From assembly GCA_016700075.1 (NCBI GenBank), contig CP065000.1, positions 434,001-498,000 of the forward strand: DNA of 64,000 nucleotides. The letters are read 5' to 3'. Made by a program: the position numbers and the translations under genes. Numbering within the stretch: the stretch's first letter is position 1; every line of letters starts with the position of its first letter. Origin of the DNA: Acidobacteriota bacterium (GTDB lineage: Bacteria > Acidobacteriota > Blastocatellia > Pyrinomonadales > Pyrinomonadaceae). Positions 42,182 through 50,847 of the stretch are shown here, one piece after another. Below the pieces are notes generated by a model, which did no database searches, was not told the DNA's origin, and saw nothing but the letters and a program-made list of their open reading frames with translations.

Positions 42182-43201
42182 CTACATCTTCTTTAACGAA
42201 ATGCGGCCGCTGTTCGTAGACAGTCTCACGGTCGCTCCGCCGCCGGGGCCAATGTCCCCGACTATCTTGCGGATCGGACCGGATTCGATATTCTCGGTCA
42301 ATACATTTAAAGGCATTTCCGAATTTAGCGTACCGAAACCGTAGGTAGCTGCCAGCCTGAATCCTGAGGCTGACGGCAGAGAAAGGCCTATCGAGCCGCG
42401 GTTAGTATTGATGTTGTAGGACGCATTTTCCGGGATGCCGCCCACAAACGAGATAGCTCCGGATATAGAGGTCGCCTCGAGCTGGCGATAGATCGTATCT
42501 TTCATCGTGATCGATCCGCTCGTGGTAGAGGCCTTAAGGTCATCTCCCGGTCCGGTCGGGCCCGAAGAAACGATGATGATATTTCCGGTGGTATTAAGTA
42601 GATTCATAGGGCCGGAAATTCGATCTGCCACTATATCGCCCTGCCCTGCCGAGGCCGTAAGGCCGCCTGAAATATTTCTCGCGATTATGTCGCCGCCCAG
42701 CGTTCGGACATGAGCTTTGCCTATACCGTCGATCTGAACGGAGATGTCACTGCCCTTCAGATTGACCGACGCTCCCGTCGGCACGTCTACTTCAATATCA
42801 TCACCTTCAAGGCACTCATTGACCGCCGCCCCTGATATCTTTGGCCGAGCCACGACCATCACCCATGAAGCCAAGCCCGTGTCTGCGTTCCTTTGCATGA
42901 CCTTTAGATCGAATTTCTGCCCCTTGTCGGCAAACACACGAAGTTCTCCGCGGTTCCAGCCGTTCACTTTTGCACGCCCGTCCTTTACGCATAAGGAGAT
43001 ATTCACGTTCCGCTCAACCGGAATTGCCAGTTCGAACGTATCTTGCGCATAAGGCGACGGAACACCGGCGAAAGGCGGCATAGGAATGCTCGGCGGTTTG
43101 ACGGTTACCCGAGTTTGCGCATCTGCGGAAACCGCGATACAGGCCGCCGCGACAAATATAGGCAGCAGCCGAAGAAAAAAATGTTCGACGACTACTCTCA
43201 T
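42182..43201 (-). CDS. DUF4097-type secreted beta-helix protein
   Basis: 339 residues. Signal peptide near 1-28 (FVAAACIAVSADAQ). The rest is a DUF4097-like series of short strand repeats (GDIEVDVPTGASVNLKG, VRTLGGDIIARNISGGL, SAGQGDIVADRISGP, TSGSITMKD, SISGAISFVGG, NTNRGSIGLSL), predicting a beta-helix or adhesin-like fold in the periplasm. Last gene of the sigma/anti-sigma operon; its ATG overlaps the anti-sigma stop by four bases. A role in envelope sensing is inferred from that context. Confidence 0.8.
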   Translation of the reverse strand: MRVVVEHFFLRLLPIFVAAACIAVSADAQTRVTVKPPSIPMPPFAGVPSPYAQDTFELAIPVERNVNISLCVKDGRAKVNGWNRGELRVFADKGQKFDLKVMQRNADTGLASWVMVVARPKISGAAVNECLEGDDIEVDVPTGASVNLKGSDISVQIDGIGKAHVRTLGGDIIARNISGGLTASAGQGDIVADRISGPMNLLNTTGNIIIVSSGPTGPGDDLKASTTSGSITMKDTIYRQLEATSISGAISFVGGIPENASYNINTNRGSIGLSLPSASGFRLAATYGFGTLNSEMPLNVLTENIESGPIRKIVGDIGPGGGATVRLSTNSGRISLKKM

Positions 43202-44058
43202 CGTAGGCTCGCTATCAACTCCTCACGCTGAACTACTGAGTTCAGAAGGTCGATCTTATTCTGATAGGACGCAAGCAGGACCTGCCTGGCGGATTCGCTT
43301 TTAGGATTTCTTTTCAACTCTTTTTTGGTTCTTGAGATCGAGTCCTCGATCACTGCCAATTCCCTCTCGTAGGCGATCCGCTCGGCTGTACTAAGCACGC
43401 CGTCCTTGTTGTTGTCGACGGTCGGCCTCATGGCTGAGATCGTCTTCAAGTATACCTCTTCACCGTTAATAAAGGCCTCATTCCTAATGGCTGCTGAAGC
43501 ATTTCCAGAACGAAAGACAGCCTTCTCGAATGCGGGTGCGGATGCGGAGCGTCTTGCCGATGTCATAACAACCTTCGGTACAGAACGGTCCTGATATTGG
43601 GCATCAGTCTCCGGCTCAGATGCTGTCCTTTCAGAATTCCGGCCTGTCGAGCTGCCTGCAACGGCAGGTGCGCGCTTAACGACCTCGCCCGCGTCAGGCG
43701 ATCGCAGGAAAAGGACGGCCGCCGCAGTCACCGCCAGTATCATCGCGGCTGAAACCGCCATCGACGGGCTCATGAATACGGTTGAGAAGATATGCCCCAA
43801 CCTGCCAAAAATACTGCGTCGCTCACTCTCGATCTGGTCGTTTATCCGCGACCACAGCCGCTGCGTTGGCACCATTGGCCCTAGTTCCCGTTCCATTGCG
43901 GTAAACACGGTGAGTGTTTCCGCTTCAGCGATCGAAACCATTTGCAGACAATCGTCGCATGCAGATAAATGATCCGAAACCGACACAAGCATATCCTCAG
44001 GCAGTTCACCATCAATGAAAGCCTGTATCACGCCGATGTCCAAACAATCCCTTTTCAT
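43198..44058 (-). CDS. Anti-sigma factor, zinc-finger type, with periplasmic EF-hand-like loop
   Basis: 286 residues. The cytoplasmic anti-sigma domain has the ZAS signature H30-x3-C34-x2-C37 (DHLSACDDC). One transmembrane helix spans about 99-118. The outside part is Ser/Ala-rich and then contains DNNKDGVLSTAE at 215-226, which fits a canonical 12-residue EF-hand calcium loop (D-N-N-K-D-G-V-L-S-T-A-E). Long charged helices follow. It presumably holds the ECF sigma factor encoded just upstream. Overlaps it by four bases (ATGA). Confidence 0.87.
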   Translation of the reverse strand: MKRDCLDIGVIQAFIDGELPEDMLVSVSDHLSACDDCLQMVSIAEAETLTVFTAMERELGPMVPTQRLWSRINDQIESERRSIFGRLGHIFSTVFMSPSMAVSAAMILAVTAAAVLFLRSPDAGEVVKRAPAVAGSSTGRNSERTASEPETDAQYQDRSVPKVVMTSARRSASAPAFEKAVFRSGNASAAIRNEAFINGEEVYLKTISAMRPTVDNNKDGVLSTAERIAYERELAVIEDSISRTKKELKRNPKSESARQVLLASYQNKIDLLNSVVQREELIASLR

Positions 44059-44627
44059 AACTTCCCGCCTTGTGCTCCGCCGTAAACACGTGAAAATTCC
44101 TGTCGTGCCCTTGCCACGAATTTCCCGACACTCGCCTCATTAAGATCCAGGCTCTCTGCGATCTCTTTATACGAAAGCCCTTGCTGCTTTAGTATTAGAC
44201 AGCTTCTGTGCGGCTCTCTGACCTCGTTCAGTGCATCAAAAATGCTTTTGACGGCGGCTTTCTCATCGTACTCATCGGCCGCCGAACGCATTGAACCGTC
44301 GTCTGTCAGTTTGACGTAGTTCGCTTCTCGTGTGTTCGCCCGAATCGAGCCGCGGATGCAGTTCTTTGCCAGGTTGATAGCGACCCTGATCAGCCACGGC
44401 TTTAACATATCTTCGCTGAGTATCGAGCTTGAGTGATGATAGAGCTTCAGGAACGTCTCCTGTGTGACATCTTCCGCCAAAGCGTCATCGCGCAAAACTG
44501 ACCGCGCGACGCGATAGACCGTCCGGTGGTGGGCCAAGAACGCCTCCTCGAACCAGATAGCATTATCAGTCGCTGCCGCAGCTTTTTCGGACATTATGTC
44601 CACACGGATCTCGATAACTTCGCTCAT
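44055..44627 (-). CDS. ECF-type RNA polymerase sigma factor
   Basis: About 190 residues. Region 2: RTVYRVARSVLRDDALAEDVTQETFLKLYHH (core binding and -10 recognition). Region 4: REPHRSCLILKQQGLSYKEIAESLDLNEASVGKFVARARQEF (helix-turn-helix for the -35). The start is uncertain: ATG codons at 44636, 44627 and 44594 are all possible. 44627 is given as a compromise, and 44594 gives the most typical N-terminus. Its own promoter (listed) carries an ECF-like GGAAC/CGTAA pair, consistent with autoregulation. Forms a coupled operon with the anti-sigma and DUF4097 genes. Confidence 0.9.
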   Translation of the reverse strand: MSEVIEIRVDIMSEKAAAATDNAIWFEEAFLAHHRTVYRVARSVLRDDALAEDVTQETFLKLYHHSSSILSEDMLKPWLIRVAINLAKNCIRGSIRANTREANYVKLTDDGSMRSAADEYDEKAAVKSIFDALNEVREPHRSCLILKQQGLSYKEIAESLDLNEASVGKFVARARQEFSRVYGGAQGGKL

Positions 44628-44691
44628 TTTCGGCATCCGGAAATGCTCTTCATTAGGAAGAACACCGCAAATGTCGAAATTATGACACCTT

Positions 44692-44717
44692 TTACGCTTT
44701 TCGGCATGATATGTTCC
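44692..44717 (-). promoter_or_regulatory. Candidate autoregulated ECF promoter
   Basis: On the minus strand, GGAAC (44717-44713), 16 bases, CGTAA (44696-44692). This matches the usual ECF -35 core and -10 core with correct spacing, directly upstream of the sigma gene. Confidence 0.55.
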
Positions 44718-44756
44718 GGCGCAGCTTGCCCGCACGCTTTATCACTCTTTTATGTA

Positions 44757-44785
44757 TTGAATTTCACCAAGAAAGCCCGTAAACT
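44757..44785 (+). promoter_or_regulatory. Promoter of the pilin-like gene
   Basis: TTGAAT (44757-44762), 17 bases, TAAACT (44780-44785), about 50 bases before the ATG at 44836. It lies back to back with the ECF promoter. Confidence 0.45.
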
Positions 44786-44835
44786 TTTGAAACAAAGAAA
44801 TCCCGTGTTCGTGTATTCGACGGGAGCATTTATTT

Positions 44836-45327
44836 ATGGTCACTAACTATTCGCGGCAGCTGGAGCGCCTAAACGATCAGCGTGGTTTCAACCTGATAGA
44901 GCTGATGATCGTCATCGCCATTATCGGACTGCTGATCGGTGTCGGCAGTATAGCGTGGCAGGCAGTTATCAGTTCCGGTAACGAGACGACTGCTGCACAA
45001 TCTATCGAGAATATCCGAAAATTTCAGGCACAATATGCGACGAGGAACAGAGGTAATTTCGGAACATTCGACGAGCTGGTTGAAAAAGTAGGCCTGGATG
45101 AGAAATTCAAGGGCGAAAGACCTGTGGTTAATGGCTATGTCTTTACTTTGACCGTTGAACCGTCCTCTGCAAGCCGCCCTGCGTTCTATTCCATCACTGC
45201 TGAACCGCAGGTTTCCGAAGGCATCACCGCCACGGGTAAGCGGCGTTTCTATACAGATTCTTCGTTGAGCACTCTTAAAGCGACGGACGAGAACCGGCCG
45301 GCAAAGGCCGACGACCCGTCGATCTAG
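44836..45327 (+). CDS. Type IV pilin / pseudopilin-like protein
   Basis: 163 residues. A short basic leader (MVTNYSRQLERLNDQRG) ends at the prepilin peptidase site G-F, followed by the N-methylation helix FNLIELMIVIAIIGLLIGV with Glu at +5. The globular part is small, with no Cys pair. Residues ARNRG...FDELVEKVGLDEKF resemble the acidobacterial short pilins. GGGAG stands about 11 bases before the ATG. No assembly genes are in the window, so major pilin versus pseudopilin is undecided. Confidence 0.88.
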   Translation: MVTNYSRQLERLNDQRGFNLIELMIVIAIIGLLIGVGSIAWQAVISSGNETTAAQSIENIRKFQAQYATRNRGNFGTFDELVEKVGLDEKFKGERPVVNGYVFTLTVEPSSASRPAFYSITAEPQVSEGITATGKRRFYTDSSLSTLKATDENRPAKADDPSI

Positions 45328-45470
45328 TGTTGAATATCTGGTGTTGAATATATAGAGAACAGCGGATAGCGAATCGTCAAGACGAATACGGTGAAACGAT
45401 CGATACACAGGACCACGGTAACTTAAGGTTCCAACTATCAGTAATCAACTATCGATTCTCAACTAATTCC

Positions 45471-45545
45471 GCCGTCTTAGCTCAGTGGTAGAGCACTCGC
45501 TTCACACGCGATAGGTCAGAAGTTCAAATCTTCTAGACGGCACCA
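45471..45545 (+). tRNA. tRNA-Val (anticodon CAC)
   Basis: 75 bases with encoded CCA. Acceptor GCCGTCT/AGACGGC, D-stem GCTC/GAGC, anticodon loop TTCACAC on stem CTCGC/GCGAT (the outermost pair C-T is a mismatch), T-arm AGAAG-TTCAAAT-CTTCT. Anticodon CAC reads GTG. Confidence 0.95.
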
Positions 45546-45554
45546 ATAGAAAAG

Positions 45555-45586
45555 AGCCGGCAGCCTTATGAGGCTGCCGGCTTTTG
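45555..45586. terminator. Bidirectional Rho-independent terminator
   Basis: Perfect 12-base stem AGCCGGCAGCCT/AGGCTGCCGGCT, TATG loop, TTTT on the plus side and CTTTTCT on the minus side. It ends tRNA-Val and the convergent small secreted-protein gene. Confidence 0.9.
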
Positions 45587-45606
45587 AAATGTGTGAAGAT
45601 GCCGAT

Positions 45607-45825
45607 CTAGACCAAGTCAAAATCAGTGTTGCGGAACACGATAAACGCGGATTCATTCGGGCGCGGGGTCGGCGTTGGCCGCGGCGGATTCTTCGGTCCC
45701 GGCTCGACGGTTGGAGGCGGCGGCTTCGGGGGCGGCTTTTTCGGATCATTCTTCTGCCCGTAAGCCGCGGCCGAAAAGACGACCGCGATCGCGAACGCAA
45801 AAATGGCTTGCTGCAAAAACTTCAT
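45607..45825 (-). CDS. Small proline-rich secreted protein
   Basis: 72 residues. Signal peptide (MKFLQQAIFAFAIAVVFSAAAYGQ) followed by a Pro/Lys-rich stretch (KKPPPKPPPPTVEPGP) and a short tail. AAGAAGG nine bases ahead of the ATG, plus a terminator after the stop, support a real gene. The function is unknown. The longer frame on the other strand over the same bases has no such support. Confidence 0.65.
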   Translation of the reverse strand: MKFLQQAIFAFAIAVVFSAAAYGQKNDPKKPPPKPPPPTVEPGPKNPPRPTPTPRPNESAFIVFRNTDFDLV

Positions 45826-46034
45826 GGTAATATACCTTCTTCTCTTATCGTTCCCCTCCGAATGCCGCGAACGAGAGCGTCATCCGGCTATTTCTGAAGC
45901 AATCACGGTGCCACAGACACCGTTAAGACGAAAGCGCAGTGAATTTGGTTGTTTAAAATCATTTTCTGCTCAGATCACTTAAAAAAATACCACCAAATCC
46001 GTATGTTTCATACGAAAACGTGAAATTTAAACGA

Positions 46035-46820
46035 CTACATCATTCGAAAGAGCGCCTTGAAATTCGCCGTTGTCTGCCGAACAAGCTCCTCAAAAGGAAT
46101 GCCGTAAAACTCTGCCAGAAACCGTGCCGTATGAACGACCATTGCAGGCTCATTGCGTTTGCCGCGATGCGGAACAGGCGTCAAATACGGGCAATCCGTC
46201 TCTACCAACAGGCGATCGAGCGGCACCACGCGGGCGGCGTCCCGCAGCTCATCAGCTTTTTTGAAAGTCACATTCCCGGCGAACGAGATCAGAAACCCGA
46301 GCGGCATCAGTGCCTCTGCCATCTCTGCCGTTCCGCCAAAACAATGCATTATACCGCCGCGAAAGCCTTCGCAGCTGCATTCTTCTTTCAGAATTTCCAC
46401 CGTGTCTTCGTTCGCGTCACGGCTGTGGATGATTATCGGCAGATCCAGTTTACGAGCTTTCCGGATCTGCCTTACGAACGCCTCGCGTTGGACGTCTCTC
46501 GGACTGTGATCGTAATAGTAATCGAGGCCGATTTCGCCCCAAGCAATAACCTTCTTGGACGAATGAACGAGATCGATCAAATGCTCTTCCGCCGCATCAT
46601 CATAGAGCTTAGCGTCGTGCGGGTGAACGCCGACGCTCGCATATACACCGTCGTGTCTTTCGGCCACCGCGACCGCACGGCGAAATTCGTCCGTATGCGG
46701 ATCGCCGGTCCCGACGTTGAGCATCATTTCGACGCCCGCTTCCCTCGCTCGAGCGACCACAGCGTCGCGATCCGCGTCAAATGCCTCGCCGTCTATGTGG
46801 CAGTGGGAATCGACCAGCAT
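46035..46820 (-). CDS. TatD family metal-dependent hydrolase
   Basis: 261 residues, TIM-barrel DNase/hydrolase. DSHCHID at the N-terminus, GVHPHDAK, AWGEIGLDYYYD, IIHSRDANEDTVEIL, MHCFGGTAE, FAGNVTFKKA and ETDCPYLTPVPHRGKRNEP are the complete set of metal ligands and signatures. The ATG shares its A with the stop of the upstream gene (TAATG), so translation is coupled. metG is two genes upstream, a common partner of tatD. Confidence 0.94.
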   Translation of the reverse strand: MLVDSHCHIDGEAFDADRDAVVARAREAGVEMMLNVGTGDPHTDEFRRAVAVAERHDGVYASVGVHPHDAKLYDDAAEEHLIDLVHSSKKVIAWGEIGLDYYYDHSPRDVQREAFVRQIRKARKLDLPIIIHSRDANEDTVEILKEECSCEGFRGGIMHCFGGTAEMAEALMPLGFLISFAGNVTFKKADELRDAARVVPLDRLLVETDCPYLTPVPHRGKRNEPAMVVHTARFLAEFYGIPFEELVRQTTANFKALFRMM

Positions 46821-48058
46821 TACTTCTCAGATGCCTCGATACGTTTGATCGAATTCAGCGCGCCCAACATCTCCTGCAGCTCAGCATCGCTCGTGAAAGT
46901 CAGAACAAACTCCAGCGCTAAGCCTTTTTCGTTCGCCCAGTACATCCTTACCCTGGTTTTTGTGACCTTATCCTGCGTCTCGATCCAAGCCATGTCCAGT
47001 GCTCCAAACTTCCCTTCGGCCGGCTGCTTCGTCACCACATCATCGGGATCCAGAAACATCTTGACGAACGTATTTGCCACTGAAATAGGCCTAAAGTTTG
47101 GAAAGGGTGCTTTCTCCGCGATGATCATGAACGTCGCCGTATTGAGTGCCGAAGAGAGCGGTTTCTTCGATGCCCCAAATAACGTCTTCACCCTGTCAGA
47201 TGTGAGAAACTCGGCTATAACGGGCCTTTGAGCAGACACCGCCTCCTTTCCCATCTCGCTTATGAACTCGGCCTCTTCTTCATTAAAGACATTCCACCCA
47301 TTAGGTATTCGCACAGAAATGCCGAAAAAGGAACTCTCAACAATTCCGTCGACCATACGGACGCCGAAATCTTCAGGCAATTCAACCTCCACCAGCGTTG
47401 ATCTCGGTATCTCCGTCACCTCAAAGGAGTTCAGAAAATCGTTGATCCTCCTGAGATTAGCGTTGCGAAGAGTATTCGATTGCCGTGACAAGGTTCCGCG
47501 AGTGTAAACCGATAGATAGAATAAACGCTGTTCGACGGCGATCAATCTGTGTGTCGCTGAGGCCGAATCACTCTCGATGACCATATTACGTCCATAATTT
47601 GTGCCGAAATAAAACTCGGAATCTGTGGTAACGCGGCCTTTCATGTACTTAACGTCAGCGTCCCGCATCGCGTCAAATCGGATATTGAGGTCGAGCTTGT
47701 CCTTCATCGGTATAGGAAAATCCAGGAAAGCTACTGAATAAGAAGCAAGGCTGGTATCAAGCTGGTAAGACATGAGTTTCGCCGGCCCAAAGGCACTGTT
47801 GATATCGGACACGGACTCTTTCGGCCTGCCCGGAAACGCGATCTTAAAGCCGCCTGACAGCGAATGGAACTTAACTGATTTCCCGTCCGGCCCCTGCACG
47901 GACGTGATCCCGGTGATTCTGTCGAGCCTCATTTCCTTTGGCGGGTTCGGTTTTGGTGGCGGCGGCGCAGTCGGTTCACTGCCCTCACCCTGTGCAAAAG
48001 CCCCCGACGAGCAAAATACCAATGCCAATAGCAAAGTCGAAACAGTGATTCTCATCAT
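46820..48058 (-). CDS. Secreted protein of unknown function, larger paralogue
   Basis: 412 residues from ATG 48058 (a nine-codon upstream extension is possible). The signal peptide MMRITVSTLLLALVFCSSGAFAQ is followed by a Pro-rich stretch (EPTAPPPPKPNPPK). The body has FHSLSGGFKIAFPGRPKE and SVAFLDFPIPMKDKL, similar in plan to the next gene upstream (FSIPEHGLMILFPGEND, YTLAIRSVGLPIDQ). This suggests two copies of a PsbP-like or DUF1795-like fold here. No catalytic residues recognised. Confidence 0.75.
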   Translation of the reverse strand: MMRITVSTLLLALVFCSSGAFAQGEGSEPTAPPPPKPNPPKEMRLDRITGITSVQGPDGKSVKFHSLSGGFKIAFPGRPKESVSDINSAFGPAKLMSYQLDTSLASYSVAFLDFPIPMKDKLDLNIRFDAMRDADVKYMKGRVTTDSEFYFGTNYGRNMVIESDSASATHRLIAVEQRLFYLSVYTRGTLSRQSNTLRNANLRRINDFLNSFEVTEIPRSTLVEVELPEDFGVRMVDGIVESSFFGISVRIPNGWNVFNEEEAEFISEMGKEAVSAQRPVIAEFLTSDRVKTLFGASKKPLSSALNTATFMIIAEKAPFPNFRPISVANTFVKMFLDPDDVVTKQPAEGKFGALDMAWIETQDKVTKTRVRMYWANEKGLALEFVLTFTSDAELQEMLGALNSIKRIEASEK

Positions 48059-48118
48059 TTTCCCGTCCCTTGAAGGCCTAATCAATTCAAAATTCCCATC
48101 AACCTAAGCAAGCCCATA

Positions 48119-48739
48119 TTAAGCCTCGACCTTATGGGTCTTGACAATCAACGATTCAAAGAATTTTTGGATCCATTTATCAAAGCCCGCATCGTAGTTT
48201 TTCTGCGTTACAGCGACCGAGATAATTACAAGCTTTCCATCAAGCAAATAAACCCTAAATTCAGTTCTTCGCCCTTTTTCCAAGAAAGCGAATTCACGCC
48301 CAATATGGCCTTCATATGGGATCGGCCGCCTGAACAGGTATTTCGTAGAAGCCGGATCAAAAGCGTTGTCTATTGCTTCATCAAGGAAGGCCTGAATTTC
48401 TCTCTGATCGATCGGCAGTCCCACTGAACGGATCGCCAATGTGTAGCTTGCCTCTTGCGTACTTACCGAAAAGGTCTGAACCGGCCCAACCTCACTATCA
48501 TTGATGTTATCGTTCTCACCCGGAAACAGGATCATGAGCCCATGTTCCGGAATCGAGAATTCGCTCCACTTACTCTCGTCCGGCAATCTCGGCGCATCGA
48601 CATCTCGGGAACCAATCACAGTAACAGTTGCTCTTATTGGCTTGGATTTTGACGGCTTTTTCGGACTGGTTTGGGCACTCACTAAAGGAATTCCGGACAA
48701 AAGTACAATTAATAGCAAAATTACCTGAAAGGTCTTCAT
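48119..48739 (-). CDS. Secreted protein of unknown function, smaller paralogue
   Basis: 206 residues with signal peptide MKTFQVILLLIVLLSGIPLVSAQ, a Lys/Pro-rich linker and one domain resembling each half of its downstream neighbour (FPGE/NDS, YTLAIRSVGLP, REFAFLEKGRRTEFRVYLLDGKLVIISV). It begins one base after the metG stop. The function is unknown; the pair looks like a local duplication. Confidence 0.75.
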   Translation of the reverse strand: MKTFQVILLLIVLLSGIPLVSAQTSPKKPSKSKPIRATVTVIGSRDVDAPRLPDESKWSEFSIPEHGLMILFPGENDNINDSEVGPVQTFSVSTQEASYTLAIRSVGLPIDQREIQAFLDEAIDNAFDPASTKYLFRRPIPYEGHIGREFAFLEKGRRTEFRVYLLDGKLVIISVAVTQKNYDAGFDKWIQKFFESLIVKTHKVEA

Positions 48740-48740
48740 A

Positions 48741-50828
48741 CTATTTCAACCTTGCACCGATCTTCACATCCTCAAGAAAAGTTGCGATCGCCGGTGTATC
48801 TTCCTCAAGCAGTGACGCGGCGCAGATCATTCCCTGCGACTCCAAACCCCGCATCTTTCGCGGTTTCAGATTGGCGACTACTACCACCTTTCGCCCGAGC
48901 AGTTTCTCAGGTTCGTAATACTCCGCAAGCCCCGCGAGAATCTGCCGCGGTTTCTTTTCACCAAGATCAACCTCAAAACGGAGCAGTTTGTCGGCATCGG
49001 GAACGCGTTCGGCAACCTTGATCTCGCCCACTCGGAGCTCGACCTTGAAGAAATCATCGATCGTAATAAAACTATCTTTCTTTTCTTCGCCCTCATTCTT
49101 CGCAGCGACCAAACCATTCGCTGCTGCGATGGGTTCTTTCACCTGATCGCTGACCGCTGATTGCTCGTTGCTTTGCTCTATCTCACTCATAATCTTACCT
49201 TTATCAATTCTCGGAAAAATTCCCTCCGCTTCGCCGATCGCAGCTCCGGCATCGAGCCCGCCCCAGGCAAGACCTGCGGGATCGATCGTCGCAACGTCGC
49301 CGCTGAGGCCGAGCATTTTGTATATCTTCGCAGATGATCCCGGCATTACGGGATATAGAAGTACCGACAGCCATCTCAATGTCTCAGATGAGCGGTAAAG
49401 GACGGCATTCAGCGTTTCGGCCTGCTTCTCGTCCTTGATCAGCTCCCACGGCTTTGCATCAGAGATCATTTTGTCGATGCGTGCGATCACCGCCCAAAGG
49501 GTCTCCAAAGCCTGGCTGAACTCGAAATTCTCGAATCGACGTACGAATTCGTCGCGTGCGTGATTCAGAACGGAAACAAGTTCCTGACCATCAGGATCCA
49601 CACCCGCACGGCGGGCGTGGATGTAATTTTCCTCCGCGATCTTGCCGCTTGGAACGCGGCCGTCTCGGTATTTGTGGATCATCGAAATGGTACGGCTGAC
49701 GAGGTTTCCAAGGCCGCTCGCAAGGTCCGCATTCGCACGCTCTATCAGGTTTTCATACCCGAATTTTCCGTCCTGGCCAAAAACCATATCCCGCATACAA
49801 AAATATCGAAGAGCATCGGTCTGAAAATGTTGATGTAATACATCAACTTCTATCACGTTACCTAACGTTTTGCCCATCTTACGGCCATCCGCATCGAGCC
49901 ACATTCCGTGAGCATACACTGTCTTAGGGAGCGGTAATCCGGCTGCTTTCAGGAACGAGAGCCAATAAACGGTGTGAAACCGAAGAATGTCCTTTCCGAC
50001 AAGATGAACCGCATTTTCCCAATATTTATCGAATCCCGGAGCATTTGGGCGGTCATTCCCGTAACCAAGAGCCGTAATGTAGTTCGACAAGGCATCGAGC
50101 CACACGTACATTACGTGATCTTCGTCGTCAGGAACCGGCACGCCCCACAAGACCGACTTCTTTTCCCGGCTTATCGAAAGATCTTGTAACCCTCTTTTTA
50201 TGAATGAGATAACCTCATTTCGCCGAGATTCAGGTTGAACTAATTTCGGATCATTTTCGATCAGGTCGAGCAGATATCCCTGATAATCCGAAAGGTTAAA
50301 AAAGTAGCTTTCCTCTGCGACGTTATCCAGCGGCTTTTCGTGGACCGAACAGTACGGAATTTCGCTGCCTTCGGGCGTGTAATATTCATCCTCAAGCTTG
50401 TATGCGGCACACGGAGCACAGAACCAACCGCGATAATGCCCTTTGTAAATATTCGGGTTGCCAAGCGGCGTCTTCCCTTTCGCTATCTCTCGCCACAAAT
50501 GCCGCACACCTTCGTAATGAAACGGCTCGGTGGTACGCATAAATATGTCGTAGCCGCCGCTCCCAGTGTCCAGCCCAAAATCGCGGAACATCCGCTTCAA
50601 TTCCGACGAAATGTGATCGACCTGTTCCTGCGGGGTTCTTCCTGCCGCTTCGGCGGCCCGCTGAATGTTTATACCGTGTTCATCGGTCCCAGTAAGGAAA
50701 AATACGTCAAAACCACGCTGTTCCTTATACCGGTGTAATACGTCCGCGACGATGGTCGTGTACAAATGCCCAAGATGCGGCAGGCTGTTTGCGTAATAGA
50801 TGGGAGTTGTGACGTAAAAAGTGCTCAT
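48741..50828 (-). CDS. metG: Methionine--tRNA ligase with C-terminal tRNA-binding domain
   Basis: 695 residues from ATG 50828 (MSTFYVTTPIYYANSLPHLGHLYTT); the 44 extra upstream codons overlap the M28 gene and are rejected. HIGH appears as HLGH. The zinc knuckle begins CAPCAAYKLED, with the second half CSVH. KMSKS appears as KMGKTLGN. The anticodon-binding helices contain the usual YRSSETLRWLSVLLYPVMPG. A linker of about 40 residues joins an EMAP/Trbp111-like domain (FFKVELRVGEIKVAERVPDADKLLRFEVDLG...MRGLESQGMI), which binds tRNA and mediates dimerisation. Confidence 0.97.
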   Translation of the reverse strand: MSTFYVTTPIYYANSLPHLGHLYTTIVADVLHRYKEQRGFDVFFLTGTDEHGINIQRAAEAAGRTPQEQVDHISSELKRMFRDFGLDTGSGGYDIFMRTTEPFHYEGVRHLWREIAKGKTPLGNPNIYKGHYRGWFCAPCAAYKLEDEYYTPEGSEIPYCSVHEKPLDNVAEESYFFNLSDYQGYLLDLIENDPKLVQPESRRNEVISFIKRGLQDLSISREKKSVLWGVPVPDDEDHVMYVWLDALSNYITALGYGNDRPNAPGFDKYWENAVHLVGKDILRFHTVYWLSFLKAAGLPLPKTVYAHGMWLDADGRKMGKTLGNVIEVDVLHQHFQTDALRYFCMRDMVFGQDGKFGYENLIERANADLASGLGNLVSRTISMIHKYRDGRVPSGKIAEENYIHARRAGVDPDGQELVSVLNHARDEFVRRFENFEFSQALETLWAVIARIDKMISDAKPWELIKDEKQAETLNAVLYRSSETLRWLSVLLYPVMPGSSAKIYKMLGLSGDVATIDPAGLAWGGLDAGAAIGEAEGIFPRIDKGKIMSEIEQSNEQSAVSDQVKEPIAAANGLVAAKNEGEEKKDSFITIDDFFKVELRVGEIKVAERVPDADKLLRFEVDLGEKKPRQILAGLAEYYEPEKLLGRKVVVVANLKPRKMRGLESQGMICAASLLEEDTPAIATFLEDVKIGARLK

Positions 50829-50847
50829 TTTTGGTACGCCGGCCGCT

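Noticed and set aside
45325..45350. Short direct repeat GTGTTGAATAT after the pilin gene
   Set aside because: Two 11-base copies only, AT-rich, with no other structure; probably slippage.
45568..45897. Plus-strand open frame of 109 codons
   Set aside because: Arg-rich mirror of the small secreted protein on the other strand, with no Shine-Dalgarno and starting just after a terminator.
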